NCBI GenBank assembly: GCA_947447825.1
Contig: CANFLL010000028.1
Coordinates: 1 to 44,022, forward strand
Direction: 5' to 3'
DNA: 44,022 nucleotides
Source: Chitinophagaceae bacterium
Lineage (GTDB): Bacteria > Bacteroidota > Bacteroidia > Chitinophagales > Chitinophagaceae
The translations under genes and the position numbers were made by a program. This document shows positions 8,667 through 18,137 of this stretch, piece by piece. Positions within the stretch are counted from its first letter, which is position 1. The number at the start of each line of letters is the position of its first letter. The notes below the pieces were generated by a model that did not search any database, was not told where the DNA came from, and was given only the letters and a program-made list of their open reading frames with translations.

Positions 8667-11198
8667 GTGAACAAATTATATATTTTATTGCTCATTGTTT
8701 TAATCCCTTTTTTAAGTGATGCCCAATCCTTTTTTACTACCCCAATTGCTACTTTCATAGAAAAACCTTCCGAAAAAATAATAGACCTTTCGTTTAATAA
8801 TACACCTGTCGATTCTCTTCAATTAGCCATTAATAATACCCGCTTAAAGTATCCTAGTAACATAATCAGACTAACTGTTTCAGGCAGTTTTCTCATTAAA
8901 AATATGCCAATTACCTTATCAAGTAAGATGTTGCTGATATTGAATTATGCAAAGGTTTTGGCGGATAATAATACCACTGCCACTTCCTTAATAGCCGTTC
9001 CAAACGATACAATGGTGTCCATTTTTGCAGTAGGCACAGCCATTTTGGATGGGGGGAATCATACTATCATTGGCATCAACGCAACAACCTCTGGCAAAAT
9101 CCATATTGACGGATTAACCATTCAGAACTGTAAAAAAGGAGGTGTTTACTATGTTGGTCGTGGGGCAAATGTGTATGCAGATGCTGGCTCAGTAACTCGT
9201 TGCACCATTGCCAACTGTGGTGCGGTAGGCATTTCATTCAATAATGCGTTCAATTTTGTCTGCACTGATAACAGTATTAAAAACGCCACATTGGGCATTC
9301 ATGTTAATGGAAATTATGCAGCTATCACAAACAACACGATTATCAAATGCACCACTGGATTAGAGTCTGTTTCGCAATTTGAAGCCATCACTTTTAATAC
9401 CGTTGATAGCTGCACAACAGGCATCAATTTGACTACCGCCTCTACCGAAACCCTCGTTTCTTATAATAAAATTCGTAGTAACACCATCGGTTTATTAATC
9501 AATAGTACAAAGGATAGAATCTATTATAACGACTGTAAAAACACGGCAAACGTGGCGGGTAGTGGAAGCAATAACTACCTTTTTGGCAATTTGGGCGTAA
9601 ATAAAATTGATGGAAGCAATAGTGGTTGCATATATTTTAATCCCCCAACTATCGGCTATCAGCATAATAATGTGGTGAAGTTTGGGATGGGAAGGCAAGA
9701 CATTACCATTAAAGACACCACCCTGAAATCAGTAAGGAGTATCGTTGATAAATTTCATAATTTATACCCAACAGATGTGTTGGTTATTCATTTAAATGGA
9801 ACTTTCACCACTACTTCTGCTTCCGATTCTTTACTAGTTCTCGATGATGAATGTTATTTATTGAAAGGCAGCATCAATGGAAAAGATTCTTGTGGCACGG
9901 TACTCTATTTTGGGAGTGGCATAACCTCTTCATTTTCTGGAGGCACTATTGATTGTAATGGAATTGATGGTAAAAACGCAGCCCTATTTATTACTGGAAC
10001 TGCCAACGTAATTCTGGATAGCATTACGCTTCTTAATACCGCATCGCAGGGAATTACGAAAAGAAACAGCTTTTCTCCAACATATATCAGGGCATGCACC
10101 GTAAACAATTGTAACGGAAGATGTATATGGGAAGTAGCGGGTAGTAGGCTTTTTGCGGTGGGCAACACTGTTTTGAATGGTGTGAAAGATGGAATTGACC
10201 TCGATGCGTTTTCATCAAATTCTGTTGTAATGAACAACTATGCATCAGGAAATCAGCGCAATGGGGTGTTTATAGAAGAAGGGGCAAATCTGCACATTGT
10301 ACAGGGAAATACGCTTACAGGGAATGCCTACATAGGAATCCAGTTTTATAATTTAGAAGTAGGTAACCAATATTCTTCTAAATGCTTGGTGGCAGAAAAT
10401 GTTTGTACCAACAACAATAGGGGGATTTCAGTAAGTGCTTTATCGGCTGATAGAGCAACCATCGATAACAATATCTTCAACAATGTTTGCACTAATAATA
10501 CCGATGTTGGTATTGGTGGTTTTTATAATGGCACAACTACATACAATAATTACACAGCCTTGAATCTACTTCAAAACAATACTAATGGTTCGTTTTATAG
10601 CAAGGCAAATTTTACTAATAACTATGTTTGGAATATGCTTGCCAACCCCAAGTTGTTACCTATTAATTTCATTTCATTCAATGGAAAAGAAGTAGGGGAT
10701 GCCATTCAGCTTAATTGGGGAATTGCTTCTACTGATAATATTGTTCTATGTCAAATAGAAAGGTCAAATGATGGAATGAGTTTTTATAAGATTGGAGAAG
10801 TTGCTTCATCGGTAAAGGATACTTACGTTTATCTTGATGCTAATCCTTTCATTGGCAATAATTACTACAGAATAAAAGCCATCCGAATTGATGGGAAAGT
10901 TACTTATTCTACAATAGAAGGTTTTACGGTTAATCCATCAAACAATATTAAAGTAAAATGTTTTCAACCTACGAATCAGTTGTTGAGTGTAACAATAGTA
11001 GATAATGAAGTTTTTAATAGGGTTGAAATACAACTGTATGATTTGAAAGGAAAAAGAATTTGTGGTGCTGAATACAACAACCTTCATTCGTTGCAATTCA
11101 GTAAAACAATTCAACTTCCTTCGGTTAGTAAAGGCGTATATATTCTTTCCGTAAAAACGGATAAGGGTAGTGTTGCAAAGGAAGTTATACTTAAATAA
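8667..11198 (+). CDS. Secreted double beta-helix protein with T9SS tail (paralog 1)
   Basis: About 843 residues from GTG at 8667; an in-frame TTG at 8658 would add three and residue numbers here count from it. A signal peptide (ending SDAQ) is followed by two right-handed beta-helix halves (about 25-330 and 335-655) that align with each other: a strand-turn opening (IIRLTVSGSF / VLVIHLNGTF), then ILDGGN / TIDCNG, then Asn-rich coils. The second half carries an acidic patch shared by all three paralogs: DGIDLDAF (Asp511, 514, 516) and GVFIEEGA (Glu540, 541), which may be catalytic. Then come a beta-sandwich domain (about 665-760) and a T9SS type-A sorting domain ending KGVYILSVKTDKG. Beta-helix folds include polysaccharide lyases and GH28-type enzymes, but no known family signature was recognised, so the reaction is open. 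Two paralogs follow in tandem. Confidence 0.85.
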   Translation: MNKLYILLLIVLIPFLSDAQSFFTTPIATFIEKPSEKIIDLSFNNTPVDSLQLAINNTRLKYPSNIIRLTVSGSFLIKNMPITLSSKMLLILNYAKVLADNNTTATSLIAVPNDTMVSIFAVGTAILDGGNHTIIGINATTSGKIHIDGLTIQNCKKGGVYYVGRGANVYADAGSVTRCTIANCGAVGISFNNAFNFVCTDNSIKNATLGIHVNGNYAAITNNTIIKCTTGLESVSQFEAITFNTVDSCTTGINLTTASTETLVSYNKIRSNTIGLLINSTKDRIYYNDCKNTANVAGSGSNNYLFGNLGVNKIDGSNSGCIYFNPPTIGYQHNNVVKFGMGRQDITIKDTTLKSVRSIVDKFHNLYPTDVLVIHLNGTFTTTSASDSLLVLDDECYLLKGSINGKDSCGTVLYFGSGITSSFSGGTIDCNGIDGKNAALFITGTANVILDSITLLNTASQGITKRNSFSPTYIRACTVNNCNGRCIWEVAGSRLFAVGNTVLNGVKDGIDLDAFSSNSVVMNNYASGNQRNGVFIEEGANLHIVQGNTLTGNAYIGIQFYNLEVGNQYSSKCLVAENVCTNNNRGISVSALSADRATIDNNIFNNVCTNNTDVGIGGFYNGTTTYNNYTALNLLQNNTNGSFYSKANFTNNYVWNMLANPKLLPINFISFNGKEVGDAIQLNWGIASTDNIVLCQIERSNDGMSFYKIGEVASSVKDTYVYLDANPFIGNNYYRIKAIRIDGKVTYSTIEGFTVNPSNNIKVKCFQPTNQLLSVTIVDNEVFNRVEIQLYDLKGKRICGAEYNNLHSLQFSKTIQLPSVSKGVYILSVKTDKGSVAKEVILK

Positions 11199-11379
11199 GA
11201 TGCAGGTTGCATGTTACAGGATGCAGGTTGCCGGTTTCCAGTTTCCAGTTTCAAGTACCTGTAACCTGTAACCAGTTACTAGTAACCAGTAACTAGTAAC
11301 CAGTAACCAGTAACCAGTAACCTGTTACTAGTAACCAGTAACCAGTAACCAGTAACCTGTAACTTGTAACCGGTAACCA
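11199..11379. repeat. Heptanucleotide repeat tract (about 26 units, GTAACCA type)
   Basis: 7-mers begin at the first base after the stop codon: GATGCAG, GTTGCAT, GTTTCCA and related units to 11254, a single 6-base unit, then seventeen uninterrupted GTAACCA/GTAACCT/GTTACTA units from 11261 to 11379. The tract nearly fills the gap between beta-helix paralogs 1 and 2. Confidence 0.92.
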
Positions 11380-11391
11380 CATAAATAAACA

Positions 11392-13932
11392 ATGATGATA
11401 AAAAAGTTATTAGTAGTAGGAGTTTCGCTGTTGCCCTTATTGGGCTTTTCACAAAGTATTTATAAGCTGCCCAAAATGTCATTCATTCAAAAGGCAGGGG
11501 AAACCGTGACTGATATTGAAATTAAGAATAAGTCGATTGAGGAAGTACAAGCTGCTATAGATAAAGCCCATAGCCAAAGCGACATATTGAGGGTAACACT
11601 TACTGGCAGTTTTACGGTTACTAAAGCACCGCTGAAATTGGCAAACAAAACAATACTATTCCTAAATAATGCAACCATCAAAGCAGGAAATGATGCCACA
11701 GCCCATGTGTTATTATCTATAGAAGATGCTCAGTATATTTCTATCAGTTCTACTGGTGGTGGGGTTTTGGATGGTAATAATAAAAAGATTACGGCTATTG
11801 GTGTTGGTAATGCTGGTAAGACCCACATTGATAACTTAACCATTAAAGGTTGTAAGGATGGAGGTTTAGTTTACTTTGGAAGAGGAATGAAGGAGTATGC
11901 AGATGCAGGTTCCATTACTCGATGCGCCATCAAGGATTGTGGTGAAGTAGGCATCACCATCGAGAATTCATTCAACTTTATTTGTGAGGATAATGAAATA
12001 ACAAATGCAATCAGGGGCATCTACCTAAATGCAGATAATGCAGCTATCGTAAATAATAGAATAAGCTTTTGCAAAACTGGCATCAGGTCTTTAGCCCAAT
12101 ATGATGCCATTGCCTACAATAGTGTTTCCAACTGTGGCACGGCAGTTCAGTTGGATAGTACTTGCTTGGAAACCTTTGTTGGGAATAATATTGTGAAGAA
12201 TAATGGTGTAGGCTTCAACCTGAATAGTATTAAAGCTAGGGTTTACAACAACGACTGCGATAACCGTATTGAGGTTTTGGGTAAAGGTTCTGCAAATCAA
12301 TTGTATGCCAATAAAGGTATCTCCATTACAGAAGGAAACAATGAAGGCTGCGATTATTTCAATCCGCCATTGTTGGGCAATATGCACAACGACCTCATCA
12401 AACTTGGCATTGGAAGGTGGGACATTACCATAAAAGATACTCTATTAAAAGATGTTAGATCCATCATCGATAAAGCACATAAGGCACATGTAAACGATAT
12501 TTTGGTGGTGCATTTAAACGGTACATTCACTACTTCTGGCGAAACTGATTCGCTGAAAGTGTTGGATAATGAGTGTATCCTACTAAATGGAATTATCAAT
12601 GGCACGGGGAGTGTAGGCAAATTAGTTTGCTTTCAAGGTAGCATCACGTCCTCTTTTTCTGGTGGTACCATTGATGGAAACGGTACAAATGGCGATGCTT
12701 CCTTGGTGTACATTACAGGTGCAGCCAACGTTATTTTGGATAGTGTACGGGTAATTAATAGTAAGCACCAAGGCATCACCAAACGAAATAGCCATTCGCC
12801 TACATACATAAGAGGTTGCACCGTGGAATTTGGCAGTAGAGGCATCTGGCAATTGGCTGCCGACAGGTTATTTGCCTTTGAAAACAGGGCTACAAAGGGT
12901 TTGATGGATGGGATAGACTTAGATGCTTACACCACTAACTCTGTAGTGATGAATAATTACAGTTGCAACAATAGAAGGCATGGGGTATTTATTGAGGAAG
13001 GTGCAAATGGACATATTGTGCTAAACAACACCCTCGATAGCAATAGCACAGGTGTTGCATTCTTTAACTTAGAAGTAAATAATAAACACAGTTCTCGTAA
13101 CCTAGTGGCTAATAATCTTTGCCGTTGGAACAATCGTGGCATTCAGGTAAATGCAGCTAGTGAAGAAAAATCAACTAGAGATAATACGATGTTTAATAAT
13201 GTTTGCACCAACAACCTTGATGCAGGTATTGGTGGTTATTATGGTGGACCAAAAACGACCAACAATTACAATGCAATGAATGTGGTAAGCAATAATGCCA
13301 TAGGTTCTTTTTCGGATAGGGTTAAAATGGAAGATAATACTGTTTGGAACTGTCTTGCTTCCAATACTACGCTACCTGCAGAGCTTACTGCGGTGGTAGC
13401 CAAAGCAACGTCCAATGGAATTACATTAAATTGGGGAACACTTGCTGAAAACCAAGCAAAAAGTTTTGAAGTAGAACGCTCGTTAACCATGAACAAATAT
13501 GCTACGGTGGCAACAGTAAAAGCGGCAGGAATGTCTACATCTAAACAGAAATATTCTTTTACAGATTCTACGGCACCAAGGGGGATTGTGTTCTACAAAA
13601 TAAAGACTGTTGATACTAAAGGAAACGTCTATTATTCAAACATCATCCCGGTAGAAAACAGGGTAGATACTGCTTTCGATATTCAATTTACTAACCTAAA
13701 GAATTGGTCGTTTCAAGTAAATGTAAATGCAAAGAAAAGTTTCAATGCCATCAATATTCAGTTGTTCGATCTTAATGGGACGCAGTTGTATAAAGAAGAT
13801 TTTACTACTAATGGTGCTACAGACTTTATGCAAGTAATTAAAGTACCCAACATTCTAACGGGCACTTACATCCTTTATGGAAAGACTGCCTTTGGCGACT
13901 GTATGAAGAAGGTGTATATATCGAGGTACTAG
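11392..13932 (+). CDS. Secreted double beta-helix protein with T9SS tail (paralog 2)
   Basis: The 846-residue protein repeats the architecture of its upstream neighbour: signal peptide (ending LLGFSQ), first beta-helix half (about 25-330, with GVLDGNN and YADAGSITRC motifs), second half (about 335-655, with GTIDGNG, DGIDLDAY and GVFIEEGA), a beta-sandwich domain starting near residue 660 (LPAELTAVV, ITLNWGT, FEVERS) and a C-terminal domain ending TGTYILYGKTAFGD, read as a T9SS sorting domain. The three paralogs are clearly related over the helix parts but diverged, so the duplication is not recent. Expected location is the cell surface. It may bind or cleave a plant polysaccharide; this rests on fold and neighbourhood only. 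Confidence 0.85.
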   Translation: MMIKKLLVVGVSLLPLLGFSQSIYKLPKMSFIQKAGETVTDIEIKNKSIEEVQAAIDKAHSQSDILRVTLTGSFTVTKAPLKLANKTILFLNNATIKAGNDATAHVLLSIEDAQYISISSTGGGVLDGNNKKITAIGVGNAGKTHIDNLTIKGCKDGGLVYFGRGMKEYADAGSITRCAIKDCGEVGITIENSFNFICEDNEITNAIRGIYLNADNAAIVNNRISFCKTGIRSLAQYDAIAYNSVSNCGTAVQLDSTCLETFVGNNIVKNNGVGFNLNSIKARVYNNDCDNRIEVLGKGSANQLYANKGISITEGNNEGCDYFNPPLLGNMHNDLIKLGIGRWDITIKDTLLKDVRSIIDKAHKAHVNDILVVHLNGTFTTSGETDSLKVLDNECILLNGIINGTGSVGKLVCFQGSITSSFSGGTIDGNGTNGDASLVYITGAANVILDSVRVINSKHQGITKRNSHSPTYIRGCTVEFGSRGIWQLAADRLFAFENRATKGLMDGIDLDAYTTNSVVMNNYSCNNRRHGVFIEEGANGHIVLNNTLDSNSTGVAFFNLEVNNKHSSRNLVANNLCRWNNRGIQVNAASEEKSTRDNTMFNNVCTNNLDAGIGGYYGGPKTTNNYNAMNVVSNNAIGSFSDRVKMEDNTVWNCLASNTTLPAELTAVVAKATSNGITLNWGTLAENQAKSFEVERSLTMNKYATVATVKAAGMSTSKQKYSFTDSTAPRGIVFYKIKTVDTKGNVYYSNIIPVENRVDTAFDIQFTNLKNWSFQVNVNAKKSFNAINIQLFDLNGTQLYKEDFTTNGATDFMQVIKVPNILTGTYILYGKTAFGDCMKKVYISRY

Positions 13933-14002
13933 GTTTTAAGTCGTAAGTCGTAAGTCGTAAGTTGAAAGTCGTAAGTCAAAAGTTGAAAGTGATTAGTTAG
14001 AA
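13933..14002. repeat. Heptanucleotide repeat tract (10 units, GTCGTAA type)
   Basis: Ten 7-mers (GTTTTAA, GTCGTAA, GTTGAAA, GTCAAAA, GTGATTA, GTTAGAA) begin directly after the TAG stop of beta-helix paralog 2. Unit sequence differs from the tracts at 8011 and 11199 but the period is the same. Confidence 0.88.
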
Positions 14003-14093
14003 TTTAGATAAATATTAAACTACTTGTTTTCACAGAAGTGAATAGCAAATAATTAAAATCCAAAATTCAAAACAAACAAATAAAGATTGCGCA

Positions 14094-16070
14094 ATGAAGA
14101 GACAAATTGTTTGGATAGTATATTTCTTTCTGCCCATATTTATTTATGGGCAGACGCTATTTACGCCACCCACTATGGGTTTTATTCATAGCCCTTCAGA
14201 AGCAATTACTAACCTGTCTTTCAATAGCACCTCTCTGAGTTCAGTACAATCGGCTATTGACGATGCAAGAAATACTTACCCCAATAACATCCTTCGCATT
14301 ACTCTTTCTGGCACGTTCACGGTAGCCGAAGTTCCTTTAAAATTGAGTAACTACACTTTATTGTTCTTGAATAATGCAACCATCCTAGCCAACAATTCCA
14401 CAACCGCTACTGCTATGATAAGTGTAAGTAATGCCCAATATGTAAGCATTGGTTCTACTGGAGGTGGGTTGTTAGATGGAAATAATGCTAACCTAAAAGC
14501 CATCGAAATCAATACTTGTGGTAAGACGCACATCGATAACCTAACGATTAAAAACTGTACCAATGGAGGCGTTTCCTATAGTGGAAATGGGCAAAGTGTT
14601 TATGCAGATGCAGGTTCTGTTACGCGTTGCAATATCTCTAATTGTACCACCTATGCCATTGCCTACAGAAATGTATTCCATTTTGTTTGCACAGATAATA
14701 CCCTTCAGAGTAATGGTATTGGCATTGCCATCAATGGTAATAATTCGGTAGTTGCCAATAATACTATTACCCAATGTACTACGGGTATTGTTGATAGCTC
14801 GCAATATGAAGCCATTACCTATAATTCTATTACTAATTGCACAACAGGTATTAACCTAGTAGGAACATCGCTAGAAACTTTTGTTTCTCATAATACCATC
14901 AATACAAACAATGCAGGATTAACAGTAAATAGTACCAAGGCACGCATTTACTACAATAACTGCAATAACACAACCGAGGTGCAGGGCGGAGGTACAAACA
15001 ATCAGTTGTTTTGCAACATCGGTATCACTTCCGCGGAGGGCAATGTTTCTGGATGTAGCTATTTTAATCCACCGCTAAAAAGCAATATGCACAATGACCT
15101 TATCAAAATTGGGAAGGGAAGGTATGATATTAATATTGGCTCCCTCAGTTTAGGAATGTTACGTTGTGTGATGGATATGATTCATGGTAGTCAGCCCAAT
15201 GCGGTAATTGTTGCCCATCTGAGTGGCACTTTTACCGCAGAAAGCAGTACCGATTCTTTTCTGGTTAAAGAAGATGAATGCATCCTTCTCAACGGCACTT
15301 TCAATGGAAATGTAAGTTGTGGCACAATGGTAAACTTTAGCGGTAGCCTTACTTCTTCGTTTTCTGGGGGAACCATCGACGGACAAACTACTAATGGTAC
15401 AAAAGGATTGGTTTACATTGCTGGTTCAGCCAATGCTGTTTTAGATGCCGTTTTCATTTCTAATAGTGCCACTCAGGGGATATTTAAACAAAATAGTACA
15501 GTTCCTACCTACATACAGGGTTGTACCCTAAGTAATTGTGGCTTTAGAGGAATATGGAGTCTTGCTTCTAGCCGTTTGTATGCATTAGAAAACAATGTTT
15601 CTTCTAGTGTAAAAGACGGGATAGACTTAGATGCATTTAGTACTAAAGCCATTTTAATTAAAAACACATGCAACAATAATAAGCGCAATGGCGTGTTTAT
15701 AGAAGAAGGGGCAAGTGGACATTTAGTAATGGCAAATACGTTAAATAGTAATGCTACAGCAGGTGTTGAGTTGTATAATCTGAATGTAGATAATGCCAAT
15801 TCCTCACAAAACTTGTTGGTATATAATAGTTGTTCATCCAACAACCGTGGAATAATGCTAAATGCGGCGGCAGCTACTAAGGCAACCATAAATAATACTT
15901 TGTTTAATAATACTTGTTCGAATAATATGGATGTTGGGGTGGGTGGATACTACAATGCCACCAATACTTACAACAACTATAACGCATTTATGAACATACA
16001 GAATAACACAAACGGCTCCTATTATTCTGCTAGAGATTACACATTGAATTACGATTGGAATATGTATTAA
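14094..16070 (+). CDS. Secreted double beta-helix protein lacking T9SS tail (paralog 3)
   Basis: The 658-residue protein has a signal peptide (ending FIYGQ) and both beta-helix halves of the two upstream paralogs, including ILAN..., GGLLDGNN, YADAGSVTRC in the first half and GGTIDGQ, DGIDLDAF and GVFIEEGA in the second. It stops at DWNMY, exactly where the others continue (VWNML / VWNCL) into the beta-sandwich and T9SS sorting domain. It therefore should reach the periplasm by Sec but has no visible signal for T9SS export. Either this is a periplasmic version of the same activity or the tail was lost. A stop and only 43 bases separate it from the SGNH gene, with no leftover tail coding seen in that gap. 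Likely co-transcribed with the SGNH hydrolase. Confidence 0.85.
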   Translation: MKRQIVWIVYFFLPIFIYGQTLFTPPTMGFIHSPSEAITNLSFNSTSLSSVQSAIDDARNTYPNNILRITLSGTFTVAEVPLKLSNYTLLFLNNATILANNSTTATAMISVSNAQYVSIGSTGGGLLDGNNANLKAIEINTCGKTHIDNLTIKNCTNGGVSYSGNGQSVYADAGSVTRCNISNCTTYAIAYRNVFHFVCTDNTLQSNGIGIAINGNNSVVANNTITQCTTGIVDSSQYEAITYNSITNCTTGINLVGTSLETFVSHNTINTNNAGLTVNSTKARIYYNNCNNTTEVQGGGTNNQLFCNIGITSAEGNVSGCSYFNPPLKSNMHNDLIKIGKGRYDINIGSLSLGMLRCVMDMIHGSQPNAVIVAHLSGTFTAESSTDSFLVKEDECILLNGTFNGNVSCGTMVNFSGSLTSSFSGGTIDGQTTNGTKGLVYIAGSANAVLDAVFISNSATQGIFKQNSTVPTYIQGCTLSNCGFRGIWSLASSRLYALENNVSSSVKDGIDLDAFSTKAILIKNTCNNNKRNGVFIEEGASGHLVMANTLNSNATAGVELYNLNVDNANSSQNLLVYNSCSSNNRGIMLNAAAATKATINNTLFNNTCSNNMDVGVGGYYNATNTYNNYNAFMNIQNNTNGSYYSARDYTLNYDWNMY

Positions 16071-16113
16071 GTGGGGATTATATCATTACCACAATAATTA
16101 AAATAAGAAATTT

Positions 16114-17340
16114 ATGATGAAAAGTCTTCGTTTACTTGCCTTTTTACTGCTGTTTTCCTTTGGGGTAAAAGCGCAAGTTGTAAGAACGTTTTTAGATAGA
16201 ACGGTAAAGGAAGGTTTTCTATCTATCAGCTTTGAGGTTCAAACTCCTACTAAAAAGGATTCCATTTATTGGTTCTATTTGAATGGGTTGAATGGGAAAA
16301 AGGTAGTACGACTTTCTTTAAATCCTGATGGAACATTGGGGTTATATGCTGGGGGCAAGCAATTTTTAGCACCCACTAAGCCCAAGCATAACTACCTGAT
16401 TAGTATTGGTGTCGATTTCGACAAAAAGCAAGTGCAAGCCATGTATGGTGCCGATTCTGCCAATATGATCAATTGGACAGATGCAGAACTTACTTATGAT
16501 GATTATGCTGCTACCGAGGCTTCACTTATTCAGACGGTTGGTTTGCCATTAAAAAATCTTAAAGTAAAACTGCCTGAAACAACGATAACCAAGAAGGAAG
16601 ATATTTGGAATGGACTCAAAGAATGGGAAATTGCTAAGTATAAGTCTTGGGTAGCCACTTTGCCCGAAGATCAGTTTGAATGGGAAATGTTGTTACAGCA
16701 ACACCTTGGCTCTTTCTATTTTCCTCACTATGTAAGAGATAGGAATAAAGGCAAATATTCTTTGACAGAACCTGGTGATTGGGGCTTTGTGCAGGATGAA
16801 CTTTCGTTGGCTCGTATTCTTTTGATAGGCGATTCTATTTCACGCAGTTATACTGATTCCACGCGTAAAAGGTTAGTGGGGGTTGCCAATGTGCATCGTG
16901 CACCTGCCAATTGTGGTCCTGCTACTGCTGGGGTTAAATATTTGGATAGTTGGCTTGGTAAGAAACCTTGGGATATCATAACGTTCAATTTTGGTATCCA
17001 TGATTCAAAGAATTCTATGGCTACCTATAGGGCAAATTTGCAAAAGGTGGTAGAAAGATTAAAGGCTACAAAGGCTTCGCTTATCTGGATAAGAACAACC
17101 CCTTTGTACGATAAAGAAACAGGAATTGATAAAACTGCAGAAGTGAACCGTATTGCAGATTCCATGATGCAGTCTAATCATATACGTATTTGTGATGTTG
17201 CAGGAGCTGTAATGAAAGACACTGCATATAAAAGCTATTATTTAGATGGCGTACATTTCAACAACAAAGGAATCTCCTTAATGGCTGAGGCCGTTGCTAA
17301 ATCACTCAAAGAAGCATTGGAGGAAAAGAAAAAGAAATAG
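16114..17340 (+). CDS. Secreted SGNH/GDSL hydrolase, probable glycan esterase
   Basis: The 408-residue protein has a signal peptide (about 1-21, ending VKAQ), a beta-rich N-terminal domain (about 25-150) that may bind sugar, and a C-terminal SGNH hydrolase domain. Visible blocks are LLIGDSIS with nucleophile Ser241, a Gly in NCGPAT, FNFGIHD at about residue 295 in the position of the Asn block, and DGVHFNNKG with Asp378 and His381. This triad suits a carbohydrate esterase removing acetyl or similar groups, as rhamnogalacturonan acetylesterases do. It follows beta-helix paralog 3 after 43 bp and probably shares its transcript, which hints that the beta-helix substrate is an esterified polysaccharide. 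Ester type is unknown. Confidence 0.85.
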   Translation: MMKSLRLLAFLLLFSFGVKAQVVRTFLDRTVKEGFLSISFEVQTPTKKDSIYWFYLNGLNGKKVVRLSLNPDGTLGLYAGGKQFLAPTKPKHNYLISIGVDFDKKQVQAMYGADSANMINWTDAELTYDDYAATEASLIQTVGLPLKNLKVKLPETTITKKEDIWNGLKEWEIAKYKSWVATLPEDQFEWEMLLQQHLGSFYFPHYVRDRNKGKYSLTEPGDWGFVQDELSLARILLIGDSISRSYTDSTRKRLVGVANVHRAPANCGPATAGVKYLDSWLGKKPWDIITFNFGIHDSKNSMATYRANLQKVVERLKATKASLIWIRTTPLYDKETGIDKTAEVNRIADSMMQSNHIRICDVAGAVMKDTAYKSYYLDGVHFNNKGISLMAEAVAKSLKEALEEKKKK

Positions 17341-17469
17341 ATGCCTGTATTAATAACTGACAACTAACCTAAACATTAAGAGAAGCATTTCCAAGTGGCG
17401 ATAATGATACGGCGACCTGTTTTGGTAAATGCCTCAAAATCGCATACTCTGCACAATGACAGTTATTTA

Positions 17470-18081
17470 TTAATAGGCTTTCAAGTTATCTGATTCTATT
17501 TCCATTACCTCACCTTTCTGTTTTAAGATAGCTACTCCATTTTCTTTTGCAAATTCTTCAAGTTCATTATAAAACGAAAAACTGGCAATACCTAGGTAAA
17601 ACTTGTGATTAGAATAAATAGGAAACAACTTCTTAAAACTTTCAACTTGCTTTATTATCAATTTCTCTACATCACTTTTATGTGCTTTGTATTTGCACTC
17701 TATCAATGCAATATTTTCTCCGTTATACATTACTATATCAAACTCTCCTTGTCCACGTTTAGATTTTGGTGTAAAGTTTTTAACAATGGTATCATACCCT
17801 ATGCCACCCAGTTCCGGTTTATCCAACAATGAATTATAAAAATAATCCTCCGCATTCGAGCGATTGTTATCTGAAATATTGCCCAATCGGATACCAATTC
17901 TTTCTAAACTTGCATCAGTCTTTGCCATTTGTGCATCAGTTCTCGCCATTTGCGCCTCAGTTCTTGCAAACTGTTCATCAGTTTTTGCCATTTGTGCATC
18001 CGTTCTTTTCTGTAGTGCAGCATTTTCTGCTTGAGTAACCGCTATTTTATCAAATATTGTGTTTAATTCACTCGTTGTCAT
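17470..18081 (-). CDS. Coiled-coil plus PD-(D/E)XK nuclease-like protein (copy 2)
   Basis: The 203-residue protein is a paralog of the gene at 169-759. Residues about 22-60 form a repeated coiled coil built from 7-residue units of the type RTDAQMA/KTDEQFA. The C-terminal domain has the nuclease-like core: Asp115 in GEFDIV and Glu128-Cys-Lys130 in IECKYKA. The last residues (ESDNLKAY) also match copy 1 (EADNLKAN). The two genes point towards each other across about 17 kb. The coiled-coil heptads are encoded by near-identical 21-bp repeats (GCACAAATGGC-type blocks on the plus strand, about 17918-18005), which may change in number by slippage. Cytoplasmic; target unknown. Confidence 0.75.
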   Translation of the reverse strand: MTTSELNTIFDKIAVTQAENAALQKRTDAQMAKTDEQFARTEAQMARTDAQMAKTDASLERIGIRLGNISDNNRSNAEDYFYNSLLDKPELGGIGYDTIVKNFTPKSKRGQGEFDIVMYNGENIALIECKYKAHKSDVEKLIIKQVESFKKLFPIYSNHKFYLGIASFSFYNELEEFAKENGVAILKQKGEVMEIESDNLKAY

Positions 18082-18096
18082 CTTTTTCTATTTCTA

Positions 18097-18104
18097 CAAA
18101 TATA
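18097..18104 (-). promoter_or_regulatory. Bacteroidota -7 element TATATTTG of copy 2
   Basis: On the minus strand TATATTTG (plus strand CAAATATA) lies 15 bases before the start codon, within a 20-base leader identical to that of copy 1 at 169. It matches TAnnTTTG. Confidence 0.65.
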
Positions 18105-18137
18105 CCTTTTCCTTACAAGAGGTAGTCTTAAACAAAA

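Noticed and set aside
12091-12852. Minus-strand frames inside beta-helix paralog 2
   Set aside because: They mirror the Asn/Gly-rich coding strand and have no independent support.
17341-17469. Possible small RNA or attachment site after the SGNH gene
   Set aside because: No hairpin, direct repeat or tRNA-like sequence was found in this short gap.
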